DNA from: Hymenobacter psoromatis
Lineage (GTDB): Bacteria > Bacteroidota > Bacteroidia > Cytophagales > Hymenobacteraceae
Direction of reading: 5' to 3'
DNA length: 64,000 nt
Assembly: GCF_020012125.1 (NCBI RefSeq)
Contig: NZ_JAIFAG010000001.1
Coordinates: forward strand, 1,922,001-1,986,000
Part shown: in pieces, positions 24,374-35,792 of the stretch
Layout of the letters: every line of letters starts with the position of its first letter
Numbering within the stretch: the first letter of the stretch is position 1
Notes under the pieces: model-generated
The model's input: only the letters and a program-made list of their open reading frames with translations
What the model was told of the DNA's origin: nothing
Database searches by the model: none
Position numbers and translations under genes: made by a program

Positions 24374-26332
24374 CTACAAGATGCGCAGCTCGATGCGGCG
24401 GTTTTCGGCCCGGTGGGCTTCCGAGTCGTTGGCGGCCAGGGGCTTAGTTGCGCCGTAGCCCTTGGCGCGCAGGCGGGCGGCGGGCACGCCGTGGCCACTG
24501 AGGTAGGCCAGCACAGCCTGAGCGCGGCGCTGCGAAAGCGTGAGGTTGGCGGCGGGCGTGCCCACGTTGTCGGTGTAGCCGGCCACCTCCACGCGCAGGT
24601 TGGCATCCTGGCGCAGAAACTCTACGAGACGGTCCAGCTCAGTGCGCGAGCGCGGCTTGAGCACGGCCTGGTTGGAATCAAAAAACAGATTATTCAGCAC
24701 CGCGCTGCGGCCGCTTTTAGCGGGCTCGAGGTAAATGTCGAGGGTAAGCGGGTCGAAGCTACGCGAGGCTGAGTAGTCAAAATTCAGACTCTTAAGTAGA
24801 TAGCCAGGTGCGGCGGCGTACATGGCGTAGGCGCGGCCCTCGTTGAGCACGGCGGTGTACTCGCCGGTTTCGGTATCCGAATACACCTGCTGGGTGAGGG
24901 CATTGGTGCCAAGGTCGAAGAGCTGCACCATCGCGTTGAGGGGCTTCTTCGTCACGGCATCGAACACCCGGCCCTGGGCGTAGGTGCTGGTTTCGCGGGC
25001 GCGGGCGCTGGCCGGCACTTCGCTGCCGTAGAGCAGAATGGGCGGGGCCATGCGGGGCGATTCGCCGGGGCGGGGCGGCTCGGCGCGGGTGTAGTAGGCG
25101 CGCTTGTTATCCGACGAAATAAAGAGCGATGCCTCGTTGGCGAAGGTATTGAGGGGGTAGCCCAGGTTGCGCGGGGTGCCCCACTGGCCTTTGTCGTCCA
25201 GCTCGGCCCGAAAAATATCGCTGCTACCCAGGCCCACCAAGCCGTTGGTGGCATAATAGAGGGTAGTACCGCTGGCGTGGATAAAGGGTGCCAGGTCGTC
25301 GCCGGGCGTGTTGACGGGAGCACCCAGGTTGCGCGGGGCAGTCCAGCTACCATCAGGCCCGATAGTAGTTACGTAGAGGTCGTAGCCGCCGAGGCCGCCG
25401 CCGCGCTGCGACGAAAAGTAGAGCGTGCGTCCATCGGCCGAGAGCGAGGGCTGCGAGTCCCAGGCTTTGGAATTGACTAGCGGGCCGAGGTTGCGCGGGG
25501 CGGTCCATTCCTTGCCGCGCCGCCGCGAAATATATAGGTCGCAATTGCCTACCCCCCCCGGCCGGCCGCAACTGGTGAATACCAGCGTGTTGCCATCGCC
25601 CGAGATGGTAGCCGTGCCCTCATTCTCGCGCGAGTTGATGTTGGGCGAGATGGACTGCGGCGCGCCAAACGTGCCATCGGGTAGCACCGTGCTGATGAAC
25701 ACGTCCTCGTTTTCCTGGCCAAACTTCTCGGGGCTGCGCTGCACCGTGAAGATGAGCGACTTGTTATCGGCCGTGAGCACCGGGAAGTATTGGTCGCGCA
25801 GCTGGTTGAGTGGGGCGGGCAGGCGCTCGGGCAGCGGGCCGTTGGGGTGAGCCATCGCCTCGGCGGCGAAGTCACAGTTTTGCAGCTGCAGCTTGGCCGC
25901 GGCCACCTGCTTGGGGTTGTTCGGGTTGAAGCTGAGGTAGTTGGTATACGCCTGGCGCACGGTGGCGTAGTCGCCGACCTCGGCGGCCAGCTTGGCCAGG
26001 GTGAGGTAATCATTGGCGCGGGCGGGCTCCACGGGCAGCTTGGCCAGGCCCAGCTGATAGGCTTGCAGCGCACCGGGGTGGTCGCCGAGGATGGTCAGCA
26101 GCGAAGCTTTGCGCAGAAACGGCTCGCCGTAGTCGGGAAACTTATCGGTGAGCTGCTGCCACACCAGCAGTGCCTGCTGGGGTTGGCGGTCGCGGTAAAA
26201 CAGGCTCTGGGCCTTCTCATAGAGGCTACGGGCTTTGCCGTCGGTGACGGACGCGGGCGCTTGCTGGGCCAGGGCGGGCGCGCCAGCCAGCACGCAAAGC
26301 AACGCGGCAGGAAGCAGGAATTTAGGCAACAT
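24374..26332 (-). CDS. OmpA-family protein with TPR and WD40-like (PD40) propeller
   Basis: 652 aa. Signal peptide (LPKFLLPAALLCVLAGAPALA), TPR-like helices to about residue 130, a six-bladed PD40 propeller with repeated SPN/ISGDGNTLVFTS, LSADGRTLYFSSQRGG, FISSDNKRAYY blades, a short carboxypeptidase-regulatory-like domain (VFDAVTKKPLNAMVQLFD), and an OmpA C-terminal domain (VEVAGYTDNVGTPAANLTLS) that binds peptidoglycan. This is a common Bacteroidota architecture, often paired with type IX secretion or gliding (PorE-like). Monocistronic. Confidence 0.9.
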   Translation of the reverse strand: MLPKFLLPAALLCVLAGAPALAQQAPASVTDGKARSLYEKAQSLFYRDRQPQQALLVWQQLTDKFPDYGEPFLRKASLLTILGDHPGALQAYQLGLAKLPVEPARANDYLTLAKLAAEVGDYATVRQAYTNYLSFNPNNPKQVAAAKLQLQNCDFAAEAMAHPNGPLPERLPAPLNQLRDQYFPVLTADNKSLIFTVQRSPEKFGQENEDVFISTVLPDGTFGAPQSISPNINSRENEGTATISGDGNTLVFTSCGRPGGVGNCDLYISRRRGKEWTAPRNLGPLVNSKAWDSQPSLSADGRTLYFSSQRGGGLGGYDLYVTTIGPDGSWTAPRNLGAPVNTPGDDLAPFIHASGTTLYYATNGLVGLGSSDIFRAELDDKGQWGTPRNLGYPLNTFANEASLFISSDNKRAYYTRAEPPRPGESPRMAPPILLYGSEVPASARARETSTYAQGRVFDAVTKKPLNAMVQLFDLGTNALTQQVYSDTETGEYTAVLNEGRAYAMYAAAPGYLLKSLNFDYSASRSFDPLTLDIYLEPAKSGRSAVLNNLFFDSNQAVLKPRSRTELDRLVEFLRQDANLRVEVAGYTDNVGTPAANLTLSQRRAQAVLAYLSGHGVPAARLRAKGYGATKPLAANDSEAHRAENRRIELRIL

Positions 26333-26441
26333 AAGCGGATACGCGGGCGAATTCTACTGCCTGGCGGCCAAGGAGTAAGGCAGTTGCCTGCCGCCAACGT
26401 CAGATGGGCAAATTAACAGGCAAAAGCTAGGCCCTAACAGT

Positions 26442-26479
26442 CAAAACCCCCGATTTCGTGCTGAAACCAGGGGTTTTAG
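26442..26479. terminator. hairpin between queE and ompA genes
   Basis: AAAACCCC/GGGGTTTT stem with a 19-nt loop. It lies downstream of queE (-), so it may terminate that gene. Confidence 0.6.
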
Positions 26480-26519
26480 TCGTTATCTCCTACCTTTTAC
26501 CGGCATAATACCGGCCAGG

Positions 26520-27176
26520 CTACGGAATGTCGAGGTACTTATGGGTTTGCAAGGACACCTGCCAGCGCGGATGAGCCTTCACGTAGTCAATGAGGGCGGG
26601 CGTCATGCGGGCGGCGCGGCTCCACTCGGGCTGGAGGTAGAGGCGCGTGGTGGGCGGCACCAGCGCGGCGTGCTCCTCGGCCCAGGCAAAGTCGCTGTCG
26701 TTGAAGACGATGATTTTCAGCTCGTCGGCGTGGGCCAGCACGTCGGGCCGCGGGGCCTTGAACTTCTTGGGCGACACGCAAATCCAGTCCCAATTGCCGG
26801 AGAGTGGGTGCGCGCCACTGGTTTCAATCCAGGTCTGGAAGCCGGCCGCTTGCAGCGCTTTAGTAAGGGGTAGGCAGTCGTGCATCAGCGGCTCGCCGCC
26901 GGTGACGACGACGTGGCGGCCGGGGTAGGCGCTGGCAGCGGCCACCAGGTCGGCCACGGGTTGGCGGGGGTGCGCGTCGGCATCCCACGACTCCTTCACA
27001 TCGCACCACACGCAGCCCACGTCGCAGCCGCCCAGGCGGATGAAGTAGGCCGCCCGGCCCGTATTAAACCCTTCGCCCTGAATGGTATAGAATTGCTCCA
27101 TTACCGGAAGCATCGAAACCTCCTTTGGAGCATGGACGAGGGGTAGGGCGGTGAGGAAATCAGATACGGCAGACAT
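26520..27176 (-). CDS. queE: 7-carboxy-7-deazaguanine synthase QueE
   Basis: 218 aa from ATG27176. Radical-SAM Cys motif in GGCDVGCVWCD (C-x3-C-x2-C), glycine-rich VVVTGGEPLMHD, and the IQGEG segment near the N-terminus typical of QueE. It converts carboxy-tetrahydropterin to 7-carboxy-7-deazaguanine in queuosine/preQ0 synthesis. A longer frame starting at 27299 would run through the repeat region and is rejected. A TAAATTTG box lies 66 nt upstream. Confidence 0.93.
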   Translation of the reverse strand: MSAVSDFLTALPLVHAPKEVSMLPVMEQFYTIQGEGFNTGRAAYFIRLGGCDVGCVWCDVKESWDADAHPRQPVADLVAAASAYPGRHVVVTGGEPLMHDCLPLTKALQAAGFQTWIETSGAHPLSGNWDWICVSPKKFKAPRPDVLAHADELKIIVFNDSDFAWAEEHAALVPPTTRLYLQPEWSRAARMTPALIDYVKAHPRWQVSLQTHKYLDIP

Positions 27177-27241
27177 AAACGAATAAAAAAAGGGCGCGAC
27201 CGATGTCAACGCCCGCGGCGCGACCGGGGGTTCCAGTCGCT

Positions 27242-27249
27242 CAAATTTA
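27242..27249 (-). promoter_or_regulatory. -7 box TAAATTTG of queE
   Basis: Exact TAnnTTTG on the minus strand. Confidence 0.5.
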
Positions 27250-27255
27250 CGAAGG

Positions 27256-27326
27256 GTAGCGGGGACTCTGCGAGTCCGCACGTGGAACGACTTGCGCACG
27301 CGCGAACTCGCAAGAGCTCCCGCTAC
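27256..27326. repeat. inverted repeat overlapping the folD stop codon
   Basis: GTAGCGGG-x-ACTCTGCGAGTCC pairs imperfectly with the right arm GCGAACTCGCAAGAGCTCCCGC up to 27326. The folD TAG (27323-27325) lies in the right arm. Confidence 0.6.
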
Positions 27327-28219
27327 AGCTTCGGGTACACGTCGCCCTTGGCGGCACGCAGCGTGTTGAGCAGCAGCATGGCGATGGTCATGGGCCCTAC
27401 CCCCCCCGGCACGGGCGTAATGCGCGAGGCCAACGGCGCGACTTCAGCAAAGTTGACGTCGCCCTTCAGGCTGTAACCGGATTTCTTGTTGGCATCCGTG
27501 ACGCGGGTCGTACCTACGTCGATGACCACCGCGCCGGGCTTTACCATGTCGGCCGTCACGAACTCGGGGCGGCCGATGGCGGCTACGATAATGTCGGCCT
27601 GGCGCACAATTTCAGGCAGATTTTTAGTGCGCGAGTGGCATAAAGTGACGGTGCAGTTGGCCGTTTCCAAGTTCTTAGCCAGCAAGATACTAACCGGCGT
27701 GCCCACAATGTTGGAGCGGCCAATTACTACGCAGTGCTGGCCACTGGTTTTAATGCCCTGCCGGGCCAGCAGCTCCACGATGCCGGAGGGGGTAGCGGGC
27801 AGCAGCGCGGGCAGGCCAGCCACCATGCGGCCCAGGTTCATAGGGTGGAAACCATCCACGTCCTTCTCGGGCCGGATGGCTTCGATGACCTTTTCGGCGT
27901 CGATGTGCCGGGGCAGCGGCAGCTGCACAATGAAGCCGTCGATGCCGTCGTCGTCGTTGAGGTGCCGCACCACGGCCAGCAGCTCAGCCTCGGTGATGTC
28001 GTCTTCGAAGCGCAATAAGGTGCTGGCATAGCCCACGCGCTCGCAGGCCAGCACCTTGTTGCGCACGTAGGTTTCGGAGCCGCCATCGTGGCCCACGAGC
28101 ACGGCGGCCAGGTGCGGCGGCCGGTGGCCGGTGGCCGTCATTTTCGCCACTTCGGCGGCAATTTCAACTTTGATGTCTTCGGCGGTTTGCTTGCCGTCGA
28201 TGAGGTGCGGAGCGGGCAT
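27323..28219 (-). CDS. folD: bifunctional methylenetetrahydrofolate dehydrogenase/cyclohydrolase FolD
   Basis: 298 aa from ATG28219. The catalytic Y-x3-K is in [24 protein letters not shown] and [13 protein letters not shown] are FolD signatures. It interconverts 5,10-methylene-THF and 10-formyl-THF, supplying one-carbon units. A longer frame to 28267 is rejected. The 3' end lies inside an inverted repeat. Upstream (28281-28375) is a second, unrelated long inverted repeat. Confidence 0.95.
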   Translation of the reverse strand: MPAPHLIDGKQTAEDIKVEIAAEVAKMTATGHRPPHLAAVLVGHDGGSETYVRNKVLACERVGYASTLLRFEDDITEAELLAVVRHLNDDDGIDGFIVQLPLPRHIDAEKVIEAIRPEKDVDGFHPMNLGRMVAGLPALLPATPSGIVELLARQGIKTSGQHCVVIGRSNIVGTPVSILLAKNLETANCTVTLCHSRTKNLPEIVRQADIIVAAIGRPEFVTADMVKPGAVVIDVGTTRVTDANKKSGYSLKGDVNFAEVAPLASRITPVPGGVGPMTIAMLLLNTLRAAKGDVYPKL

Positions 28220-28280
28220 CTTTTTTAATTTGGAATGAAGAATTGAGCTTATTTTAAAGCTAAACAATTACCACTGAACG

Positions 28281-28375
28281 GTCATGCGGAGCGTAGTCGA
28301 AGCATCTCTATCGCTTCTCTGCAACGGCATTAGTCACTTACGCGGTAGAGATGCTTCGACTACGCTCCGCATGAC
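28281..28375. repeat. long inverted repeat, GTCATGCGGAGCGTAGTCGA type
   Basis: 34-nt arms (28281-28314 and 28342-28375) with a single G-U mismatch and a 27-nt loop. The arm words GTCATGC and GAAGCATCTCTA look like a dispersed REP-type element. Confidence 0.85.
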
Positions 28376-28398
28376 GTTCTACTTTAACTATCTTTAAT

Positions 28399-30789
28399 TC
28401 ATCGCATAGCAATGCCGGCCCGCGTGAGGCGCTGATAAATACCGGCCAGCAGCTCGCTTTTCAGGGCTTGCTCCTGGCGGATGTTGTTTATCCAGAACAG
28501 GACTTTGAGGTCGTAGCCGGTGGTGGCGACGTTATTGAGCAGGATTTCGGGCGCGATTTTGTGCAGCGTGTTGGGGTTGCTCAGGATTTCCTCGCTGATG
28601 TGGCGGCGGGCTTCATCGAGGTCAATGTCGGGGGCAAGGTTGAGGGCCAGCTCGGTGCGGATGTGGTTGTTGCTGAGCGTCCAGTTGATGACGTAGTTGC
28701 TGAGTAGGTCGCCGTTGGGCAGGATAATCTCGGAGCCGGCCTGCGAGATGAGCTTGCTGGCCCGGATACCGATATCCTTCACGCGGCCCGTCTGGCCCTT
28801 CACCTCGATGAAGTCGCCGACCTGAAACGGGCGCTCAAAGATGAGAATGACGCCCGACACCAGGTTGTTGATAATATTCTGCAAGCCCAGGCCGATGCCT
28901 ACGCCCAGCGCGCCGAGCACGATGGCGATTTTATCCACCGGCAGACCCGAGGCCAGCGTGGCCAAAAACAGCCCTACCCCCAGAATCGCCAGCCGGATGG
29001 CCACCATCCAGGTGCCCTTGCGGTCGGCCTCTACGCTGAACTCGTCCTCCGTTTCACCGAAGAAGTAGCCCACGTATTTCTGCAACTGAATGGTGGCGAA
29101 CACGATGCTTACAAACAGCAAGATATTACCCACCGTGAACGTGGTGCTACCCAGCCGGTGCGGGGTCGTGAGCAGGCGCTCGATGAGGCGGTAAAAGAGG
29201 TTATATAAATTAAGGTTGGCGGTGAAGAGCATCAGCCAGAGCACGCTCACCACGGCCGTGAGCGCGTGGCGCAGGCCGCGCTCCATCTTGCCGAAGCTGA
29301 GGCTGGCGCTCAGGCCGTCCGCGTCGCGGCTACGCTGCACTTGCAGGTAAAACGCCTCCGTGACGATGCGCACGAAGGCGGCGAGCGCCACCACTTGGGT
29401 GAGGCCGAAAATGGCCGCCGTGGTCAGCAGCTTGGCCAGGCTCACGCGGCCGGTGGCGGTGGCGATTAGCGCCAACGCATTCAGCCCCACGAAGAGTAGC
29501 GCCACCGGCCGCACGAAGCCAGCCAGCAGCCGGTGATGCCCCAAAAAGCGCCAGAAACGCCCGCCCAGTACCACCGCGCCGGCATTGAGCAGCAGCATGG
29601 CCCAGCGCGTGCTTAGCCCCGGCGCACGCTGGGCATAGGCGAAATTGAGCACGAAAAACGCCGCCACGATGCCTACCCAGTACCAGAACAGCGGCCGCGG
29701 CCAGCTGCGCCAGCCCAGCGCCGTGAGCGCCGTGAGCAGCAGCAATTGCAGCGAATCGGTGTAGGCGGCGGGCGGCTGCAAGTCAAAGAACGGGGCCAGG
29801 CTGAATACCACCAGCAGCGCCGCCGCCACCGGCACCGGCCGCAAATAGTGCAGGCGGTGGCCGGGCAGCGCCACTGGCCCGGGCAGCGCGGCCGGCCCTA
29901 CCCCCCCCGCGCTGGCCGACCGGCGCAGGGCCCGGAAATTGCCCGCCACCCAGGCAAAAAAACCGCCCGCCAGCAGCACCATCCACACCCAGTAATCCCA
30001 GTGCTCACGGAAGTAGTAGCCTATCAGCGAGCGCTGCGCGGCATACGAGCGCCGGGCCAGGGCACTCGCCTGCTCGTTGGTCTGGATGCGGCCGGGCTGC
30101 CAGAGCGGCGGCAGCTCGGCCTGGTCGCTGAGCCGGCCGAAGCGCACTAGCTGCTCGCGCACGGCGTCTTGCAGCTCCAGGCCCTGAATAAATGCCTCCG
30201 ACACCCGCGTTTGCAGGCCCGTAACCGTGTGGCGGCGGCGCACCAGCAGGGCCTGGGCGCGGCCTTGCTTGGTGCGCAGGTGGCCGATGGCCCCGCCGAT
30301 GGCCGTGTTGGCGGGGGGTAGGGCGGTGGTGGGCCGCAGCTGGGTGGTCAGCGTATCGAGCCGGGCCTGGGTGGCGCGCAGCTGCTGGCTGCCGGCGGCC
30401 AGGGCAGTGCGCCACGCGCCGAGTTTTTCCTGCATATCGGCCAGCAGCACGTGGTACATCTGGAGCTGCTTCACGTCCACCACGTCGGCGTACTCGGCCA
30501 GATTATCGCGGATGGTTTCGAGGTTTTCCTCCACCTGGGGCAGGTCCTCGCTCAGGTCCTGGGTATCGACGCTGCGGCGGGCCGCCCCGTTGATGCGGCT
30601 CAGCGTGAAGTAGGCTTTCTCGATGAGTTGGGCCAGCGAGTCGGGGAGCACGGGGGGGGTAGGGCGGGCGCGGGCGGCGGGCCGAGGCGGCGCGGCCGCT
30701 ACCGGCCCGGCCTGAATTGCTAGCAGCCAGATAAGCCACCCGCCAATGAACAGGAGCCAACGAGAAAAAACGCTTGAAAACGACAGCAT
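28399..30789 (-). CDS. MscS-family mechanosensitive channel, large form
   Basis: 796 aa from ATG30789 (TTG30804 possible). A signal-like N-terminus is followed by a periplasmic coiled region to about residue 260, then roughly 9-10 hydrophobic segments, then the MscS core: VLGALGVGIGLGLQNIINNL (TM3/hinge), SGVILIFERPFQVGDFIEV and GRVKDIGIRASKLISQ, and a cytoplasmic C-terminal domain. This matches the MscK/MscM-like large class. It opens under membrane tension to release osmolytes. Confidence 0.9.
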   Translation of the reverse strand: MLSFSSVFSRWLLFIGGWLIWLLAIQAGPVAAAPPRPAARARPTPPVLPDSLAQLIEKAYFTLSRINGAARRSVDTQDLSEDLPQVEENLETIRDNLAEYADVVDVKQLQMYHVLLADMQEKLGAWRTALAAGSQQLRATQARLDTLTTQLRPTTALPPANTAIGGAIGHLRTKQGRAQALLVRRRHTVTGLQTRVSEAFIQGLELQDAVREQLVRFGRLSDQAELPPLWQPGRIQTNEQASALARRSYAAQRSLIGYYFREHWDYWVWMVLLAGGFFAWVAGNFRALRRSASAGGVGPAALPGPVALPGHRLHYLRPVPVAAALLVVFSLAPFFDLQPPAAYTDSLQLLLLTALTALGWRSWPRPLFWYWVGIVAAFFVLNFAYAQRAPGLSTRWAMLLLNAGAVVLGGRFWRFLGHHRLLAGFVRPVALLFVGLNALALIATATGRVSLAKLLTTAAIFGLTQVVALAAFVRIVTEAFYLQVQRSRDADGLSASLSFGKMERGLRHALTAVVSVLWLMLFTANLNLYNLFYRLIERLLTTPHRLGSTTFTVGNILLFVSIVFATIQLQKYVGYFFGETEDEFSVEADRKGTWMVAIRLAILGVGLFLATLASGLPVDKIAIVLGALGVGIGLGLQNIINNLVSGVILIFERPFQVGDFIEVKGQTGRVKDIGIRASKLISQAGSEIILPNGDLLSNYVINWTLSNNHIRTELALNLAPDIDLDEARRHISEEILSNPNTLHKIAPEILLNNVATTGYDLKVLFWINNIRQEQALKSELLAGIYQRLTRAGIAMR

Positions 30790-30967
30790 GAGTAAGAATG
30801 ACAATCAAAGCAAGAATGCCAGTCTCTGACTAGCCTATGCCTTATATCAGAAGGAAGCAACAGCTTCATCTACTTTTTTATAAAAACTCAACCATTCAGG
30901 AAACAGCTTTCGTAATAAACCCGTAACTTTCCCGCGTTCTTTTCACCAAAAACCCCTGAATGACAGC

Positions 30968-31339
30968 ATGAAGTACTTTCTCGATACGTTGAAAAACAAG
31001 TACGCGCAATTCAGCGGCCGGTCCCGGCGAGCTGAGTACTGGCAATTCTTCCTCTTTAATATTATTTTCTCACTTGTACTTGGCTTTGTTGGTCGGCTCA
31101 TCCATTTCCCGTTCATCGGTGTTATTTACAGCTTGGCGTTGTTAGTGCCGGGTATTGCGGTGTCTGTTCGTCGGATGCACGACGTTGACAAAGATTGGTG
31201 GTACCTTCTTATTCCTATTTACAGTCTTATTCTGGTGTGCACCGAAGGTACTAGCGGACCCAATCAATATGGTCCCGATCCAAAGAATGCGACTGTTCCA
31301 GCTATGGATACGCTTGGCAATCCACCTGCTACCTATTAG
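30968..31339 (+). CDS. DUF805 family membrane protein
   Basis: 123 aa. [18 protein letters not shown] and [14 protein letters not shown] are the DUF805 signatures; three hydrophobic segments. The C-terminal [11 protein letters not shown] is also typical. Inner-membrane protein of unknown role. TAACTTTC near 30930 is one base off the -7 box. A strong terminator follows. Confidence 0.92.
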   Translation: MKYFLDTLKNKYAQFSGRSRRAEYWQFFLFNIIFSLVLGFVGRLIHFPFIGVIYSLALLVPGIAVSVRRMHDVDKDWWYLLIPIYSLILVCTEGTSGPNQYGPDPKNATVPAMDTLGNPPATY

Positions 31340-31358
31340 GTGCGTTCTTAACATCATT

Positions 31359-31397
31359 AAAAACGGCCGGCTTCCTTCGCGGAAGCCGGCCGTTTTT
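31359..31397. terminator. bidirectional terminator
   Basis: A perfect 17-bp stem AAAAACGGCCGGCTTCC with a TTCGC loop, A/T runs on both sides. It lies between convergent DUF805 and lepA. Confidence 0.95.
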
Positions 31398-31400
31398 GCA

Positions 31401-33209
<1,809 letters not shown>

Positions 33210-33210
33210 G

Positions 33211-33218
33211 CGAAGATA
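33211..33218 (-). promoter_or_regulatory. -7 box TATCTTCG of lepA
   Basis: TAnnTTCG variant. It ends 1 nt before GTG33209, which favours translation from TTG33188. Confidence 0.5.
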
Positions 33219-33244
33219 CGGCCCTTTTGCGGCGGGGCGTATGT

Positions 33245-34123
33245 TTGAGGCTGGCTTTCCTCCTAACCTCCCGCCCCTTGCAGCTCTCCGAACCTGGCCC
33301 TACCCCCTCGGCGCGCGGCAAGTTCGCGCGGCTCTTGCTCAACGCCACAGCCTGCTATTTACTGGCCTGGCTGGTGGTCAATTTTATCGGGCAGGCCACG
33401 CAGGTGTCCGAGGCGCGGCGGGCGCTGGTGCCGGGCGTCTGGGACCTGGGCGGCGTGCGCTTCCTGCTGGCCGATAGCGGCTGGCGGCGCGACACGGTGC
33501 TGGCCGTATACGGCCTGGGGCCGACGCTGGTACTGGGGGTAGGGCTAATGGCCTTCGGCTGGTTTTGGTGGGGCTGGCGGCAGCGCCGGGGCCTGGTAAA
33601 GCTGCTGCTGCTGTGGCTGGTCTTCCACGCCGCCAACGCGGTGCTCGGCGGCTTGCTGGCCGATACGGTGACGCGCTCGGGCTCGTGGTTCGTGCCCAAC
33701 TGGCTGCTGGCGGCGGGCGGCACCTGGCCCAGCATGGCCCTGGGGCTGCTTTTTGGCCTGGGGCAGGTGGCGCTGGGCTTTCTAGCGGCCGTGCCGTTTT
33801 TGCTGGCTCAGGACTCGCACACCATTTTGCAGTTTGAGCGGCGGCCGCAGCTGGTGGTGTACACCATTGCGGGGCCGTGGCTGGTGGGCTCGCTGCTGCT
33901 GGCCTTCAGCAAGCTGCCGCACCTGGGCTTGAACGAGGCCCTGCACTACGCTACCATGCTGCTGCTGCTGGTACCGCTGGCCATTGGCTGCCAGCAGGAG
34001 TTTTTCAACGAAAAAGAAGCTCTGCCCTACCCCACCCACGTAGCCTGGGGCCTGGTGGGCCTGGCCGGACTGGGCCTACTAGCCTGGCGGCTGGCGCTGG
34101 GCAGCGGGGTGCACTTTCGGTAG
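33245..34123 (+). CDS. hypothetical multi-pass membrane protein
   Basis: About 292 aa with six or so hydrophobic segments (for example [44 protein letters not shown]...). Only non-ATG starts exist (TTG33227 or TTG33245); I take 33245. I do not recognise a family. Divergent from lepA with a very short gap, so the two promoters overlap. Codon use matches the neighbours, so it is likely native. Confidence 0.7.
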   Translation: MRLAFLLTSRPLQLSEPGPTPSARGKFARLLLNATACYLLAWLVVNFIGQATQVSEARRALVPGVWDLGGVRFLLADSGWRRDTVLAVYGLGPTLVLGVGLMAFGWFWWGWRQRRGLVKLLLLWLVFHAANAVLGGLLADTVTRSGSWFVPNWLLAAGGTWPSMALGLLFGLGQVALGFLAAVPFLLAQDSHTILQFERRPQLVVYTIAGPWLVGSLLLAFSKLPHLGLNEALHYATMLLLLVPLAIGCQQEFFNEKEALPYPTHVAWGLVGLAGLGLLAWRLALGSGVHFR

Positions 34124-34201
34124 GCGGGCTAACTTCTGGGCCGCGACGGCGTTTAGCCAGAAGAATCATTTTTCCCTACCCCCCTACCCCCTCTTATCCT
34201 C

Positions 34202-34609
34202 ATGGGTATCACCCTTCAGCAAGCCCAGGCCGCCGTGCAGGCTGCGCAGCAAAAAGCCCAGGCAATGGGCGTCAACATGAATATTGCCATCGTCGATGCC
34301 GGGGCCAACCTCACGGCCTTTGCCCGCATGGACGATGCCTGGCTCGGCTCGCTCGATATTGCCCTCAAAAAGGCCAAGACCGCCCGCTACTTCGACATGC
34401 CCACCGGGGCCATCGGGGGCCTTTCGCAGCCCGGCGGCCCACTCTTCGGCATTGAGCATTCCAATGGCGGCCTCATCTCCTTCCCCGGCGGCCTACCCAT
34501 TAAAGATGGCAGCGGCACCGTTATTGGGGCCATCGGCGTATCGGGCAGCACCGTGGAAGACGACCACACCGTAGCCGAGGCGGGCGTGCAGGCGGTAGCG
34601 GGCAAGTAG
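34202..34609 (+). CDS. GlcG/HbpS-family protein
   Basis: 135 aa. [39 protein letters not shown] and [20 protein letters not shown] are clear GlcG/HbpS signatures. Members bind heme or cobalamin, or act as accessory proteins in glycolate or redox-sensing systems; the exact role cannot be read here. No signal peptide. A terminator follows. Confidence 0.9.
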   Translation: MGITLQQAQAAVQAAQQKAQAMGVNMNIAIVDAGANLTAFARMDDAWLGSLDIALKKAKTARYFDMPTGAIGGLSQPGGPLFGIEHSNGGLISFPGGLPIKDGSGTVIGAIGVSGSTVEDDHTVAEAGVQAVAGK

Positions 34610-34632
34610 CCCACCCGCCGCAGCCATCTCAG

Positions 34633-34666
34633 AAAAACGTCCCGGCTGCCCCGCCGGGACGTTTTT
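34633..34666. terminator. terminator after the GlcG-like gene
   Basis: A perfect 14-bp stem AAAAACGTCCCGGC, loop 6 nt, complement ending in five T. Confidence 0.92.
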
Positions 34667-34725
34667 CGTATCTTGCTACCCTACCCCCTCTCCTTGCCAT
34701 AAACGCGCTCTTTGCTGATGAACCC

Positions 34726-35301
34726 TTGGTTCTGGATAACCCCTACATGAGCCGGATGAGCGAAGCCGAGTTTTTCGACTTCTGCCAGCAACACCGCAAA
34801 TGGCGCATCGAGCGCAACGCGCAACGGGAAATTCTACTTATGGCACCAACGTTTACCATTACCGGCCGGCGCAATGCCAGCCTCATCGGGCAGCTCTACA
34901 ATTGGTGGAGCACGAACGGCGAGCCTGGCTTTGTCTTCGATTCCAATGCCGGCTTCACGTTGCCCAACGGGGCCGTGCGCGCACCTGATGTTTCCTGGGT
35001 GCCGGCCGCGCAGTGGCAGGCGCTGAGCCCGGAGCAACGGGAGAAATTTGCGCGCCTCTACCCACCGTTCGTGGTGGAGCTGCGTTCCAAAACGGACTTG
35101 CTAAACGTGCTGCTGGCGAAGATGGAAGAGTACCGGGCGAACGGAGCCGCGCTGGGCTGGCTGCTTTTCTGCGACGATGAAACGGCCTACCTCTTCCGCG
35201 CCGGGCAAGCCGGGTACGAAACGGTGCCGGGCTTCGACCGGGAGCTTTCGGGCGAGGATGTGCTGGCGGGGTTTCGGCTAGATTTGCGAAAATTGAGATA
35301 A
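34726..35301 (+). CDS. Uma2-family (DUF820) putative endonuclease
   Basis: 191 aa from TTG34726, or 184 from ATG34747. The PD-(D/E)xK-type core is seen in RAPDVSWV (Asp) and FVVELRSKTDLL (E-x-K). Uma2 proteins occur in many paralogues in cyanobacteria and Cytophagales, with nuclease activity proposed but not generally shown. The next gene, 16 bp away, is a frameshifted SMI1/KNR4-like gene. Confidence 0.85.
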   Translation: MVLDNPYMSRMSEAEFFDFCQQHRKWRIERNAQREILLMAPTFTITGRRNASLIGQLYNWWSTNGEPGFVFDSNAGFTLPNGAVRAPDVSWVPAAQWQALSPEQREKFARLYPPFVVELRSKTDLLNVLLAKMEEYRANGAALGWLLFCDDETAYLFRAGQAGYETVPGFDRELSGEDVLAGFRLDLRKLR

Positions 35302-35316
35302 TCCTTTATTACTCCT

Positions 35317-35662
35317 ATGCTTACACAACATCAACAAGAATTTTTAGATACGCTTGACTTTATTCCTCCCAAGGAATACCTGGCCTATCTATTTGCTACT
35401 GAAAGTACTTACGAATTCGGCGGTGCTTAATTTGATTGAAGCGGATGAATTACTACAATTCAACTCCGCTCACGAAGCTGCTGAATTCTATCCCGGCTAT
35501 TTTCTAATCGGCTCGGACGGTGGCGGCGAGGCTTTTGCCATCGGGAAAGCTAGCGGCAATTTTGTTCTAACGCCTTATATCGGACATGATGAAGAAACAC
35601 CAATTATAGTTGGGCGGACGTGGACGGAGTTTCTGGACTACTTACAGTCCGAATACTGTTAG
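35317..35662 (+). pseudogene. SMI1/KNR4-like gene, frameshifted
   Basis: ATG35317 reads LTQHQQEFLDTLDFIPPKEY..., then TYEFGGA and stops at TAA35428-35430. The next frame (+1) then reads VLNLIEADELLQFNSAHEAA, PGYFLIGSDGGGEAFAIG and ends [12 protein letters not shown] at 35662. The joined parts look like one SMI1/KNR4 (SUKH) domain protein, often immunity proteins to toxins. A single-base indel near 35400-35430 is inferred. AT-richer than neighbours. Confidence 0.7.
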
Positions 35663-35707
35663 TCAATTTCCCTACCCACCCCGGCCAACCTCGCTGGGGC
35701 TTTTTTG

Positions 35708-35715
35708 TACCTTTG
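35708..35715 (+). promoter_or_regulatory. -7 box TACCTTTG of icmF
   Basis: Exact TAnnTTTG, 77 nt before ATG35793. Confidence 0.55.
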
Positions 35716-35792
35716 CCACACTAAAAGCGCCGCCGCAGGTTTCTAAAGTAACGCTTGCGGCCACGTTCCACCCTCGCCCTACCCCCTCCCCC

